A stretch of 5,358 bases of DNA from Candidatus Yonathbacteria bacterium CG17_big_fil_post_rev_8_21_14_2_50_43_9 (GTDB lineage Bacteria > Patescibacteriota > Minisyncoccia > Phycocordibacterales > UBA1550), in NCBI GenBank assembly GCA_002771015.1, contig PCUO01000033.1:1-5358 (forward strand), in the 5' to 3' direction. The notes under the pieces are model-generated. The model saw only the letters and a list, made by a program, of their open reading frames with translations. It was not told where the DNA came from and did not search any database. Positions 4,468-5,358 of this stretch are shown in pieces; the first letter of the stretch is position 1; every line of letters begins with the position of its first letter. Made by a program: the position numbers and the translations under genes.

Positions 4468-5358
4468 ATGATTTTATACTTACTAGGGTTTCTCGCGTGC
4501 GCGCTCGTTATTTTTGTAGCTGCAAAAATAACCTATAAACAGTTCCTTAATATATCTGAGATATTCAATGTCCCTACTTTTCTTGTGTCTCTCCTCCTCG
4601 TTGCTTTCTCCACTAGCACGCCTGAACTTTTTGTTGGAGTTAGCTCTGCCCTGCGTGATGTTCCATCTTTCTCTCTCGGTAATATCTTTGGCGCAAATAT
4701 AATCAACCTTACCTTTGTTGCGGGTATTGTTATTCTATTGAGCAAAAAACCGCTGAATTTGCATGAAAATATTTCCCTAAGCCGTATCATGCTAACTTTT
4801 GCAATTGCTAGTACTCCTGTTTTTCTTGTGTTAGACGGAACTCTCTCGCGAATTGATGGCTTAATACTTTTATCACTTTATATTTTTTATGTTTATTGGG
4901 TATTAAAAAAACACAAAGAAGATACTGCTGAAATCAAACAGTTGCGCGAGAGGGACATTGGCAAGGCCACAAAAAGTATTCTTCTTTTTGCTTTAGGGAT
5001 TATACTTTTAGTTGGCGGGAGTGAGGCTATCATCACAATCGCTGAACGAGCAAGCATAGTATATTCAATCACACCATTTGTTATGGGAGTTTTTGCTATT
5101 GCGTTCAGCACATGTTTGCCTGAGATTATGTTTGGAATACGTGTTGCGCTGGAGCAAAAACCTGAATTGAGCGCAGGCGACCTTATCGGGTCCTCTGCTG
5201 TAAACGCGGCTGGAATCCTTGGTATTGTTGCTATTATATCGCCTATCACCCCTAAGGTTCTAAGTACTGTTTTGATTACTGGATTCTTTGGTATTTTTGT
5301 GTTCCTTCTGTATTTTTTGACTTCCGTAAAAACAGAGGTTCCTCGCGTGTGGGGAGTT
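4468..5358 (+). CDS. sodium/calcium exchanger family (CaCA) membrane protein, 3' end cut by window
   Basis: An open frame of 297 codons with no stop before the window edge. It is a polytopic membrane protein with the two inverted alpha repeats of the CaCA superfamily (YrbG / NCX_Mj type), which swap Ca2+ or other cations against Na+ or H+. Alpha-1 is AFSTSTPELFVGVSSAL from residue 46, followed by LGNIFGANIIN at 70-80. Alpha-2 is AFSTCLPEIMFGIRVAL from about 212, followed by GDLIGSSAVN at 237-246. The pore glutamates are E53 and E219. A charged loop (KKHKEDTAEIKQLRERD) at about 147-163 separates the halves. Both GTS-P-E motifs have Ser for Gly. Family size is about 300-350 residues, so most of the protein is present. 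The long minus-strand open frames over this gene are shadows. Confidence 0.9.
   Translation, partial: MILYLLGFLACALVIFVAAKITYKQFLNISEIFNVPTFLVSLLLVAFSTSTPELFVGVSSALRDVPSFSLGNIFGANIINLTFVAGIVILLSKKPLNLHENISLSRIMLTFAIASTPVFLVLDGTLSRIDGLILLSLYIFYVYWVLKKHKEDTAEIKQLRERDIGKATKSILLFALGIILLVGGSEAIITIAERASIVYSITPFVMGVFAIAFSTCLPEIMFGIRVALEQKPELSAGDLIGSSAVNAAGILGIVAIISPITPKVLSTVLITGFFGIFVFLLYFLTSVKTEVPRVWGV

Noticed and set aside
4533..4790. 85-codon minus-strand open frame
   Set aside because: It is antisense to the alpha-1 repeat of the exchanger gene and has no motif of its own.
4893..5249. 118-codon minus-strand open frame
   Set aside because: It is antisense to the exchanger gene, whose alpha-2 repeat is plainly encoded on the plus strand here.

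Overview
The window looks like a piece of chromosome from a Candidatus Patescibacteria (CPR) bacterium, most likely of the Parcubacteria group. The grounds are a compact pilM-pilN-pilO set without pilP/pilQ, a stand-alone tRNA-binding domain of the methionyl-tRNA synthetase beta type, small proteins with tight spacing, few Shine-Dalgarno sequences, and AT-rich DNA. TGA acts as a stop (ruvX ends in TGA inside an ATGA overlap), so this is not a code-25 lineage. The lineage call is inference from gene content; no database search was possible.

Minus-strand block, read right to left. ruvX (4187-3783) overlaps by 4 bases a 110-aa tRNA-binding OB-fold protein (3786-3454). A 67-base gap follows that holds a heptanucleotide tandem repeat made of -35-like units. 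Next comes a YqaA/DedA-type membrane protein (3384-2785). Then comes a tight type IV pilus assembly cluster: pilM (2766-1690), pilN (1681-1115), pilO (1103-522) and an unrecognised 109-aa single-pass membrane protein (520-191). PilM, PilN and PilO would form the inner-membrane alignment platform of a type IV pilus; no outer-membrane secretin partners are seen, as expected for a monoderm cell.

Left end (1-200). The 5' half of a tRNA (probably Arg) runs off the window edge on the minus strand. Upstream of it are two tRNA-like remnants: one repeats the first 12 bases of that tRNA plus 3 flanking bases, and the other has a CAU-type anticodon loop and a recognisable T arm but no workable acceptor stem. 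The latter overlaps the stop codon of the last pil gene.

Plus-strand block. tRNA-Ser(UGA) (4264-4353), with an encoded CCA, is followed at once by a strong intrinsic terminator. Next is the start of a sodium/calcium exchanger-type (CaCA family) membrane protein (4468 to the window end, truncated), with both alpha-repeat motifs visible.

Four genes (ruvX, the YqaA-like gene, pilM and the exchanger) have a TATACT-like hexamer 5 to 7 bases before the start codon. This suggests leaderless transcripts in at least part of this region. No new defence or mobile system is evident; the most unusual parts are the tRNA-relic cluster, the heptad repeat and the apparent leaderless promoters.
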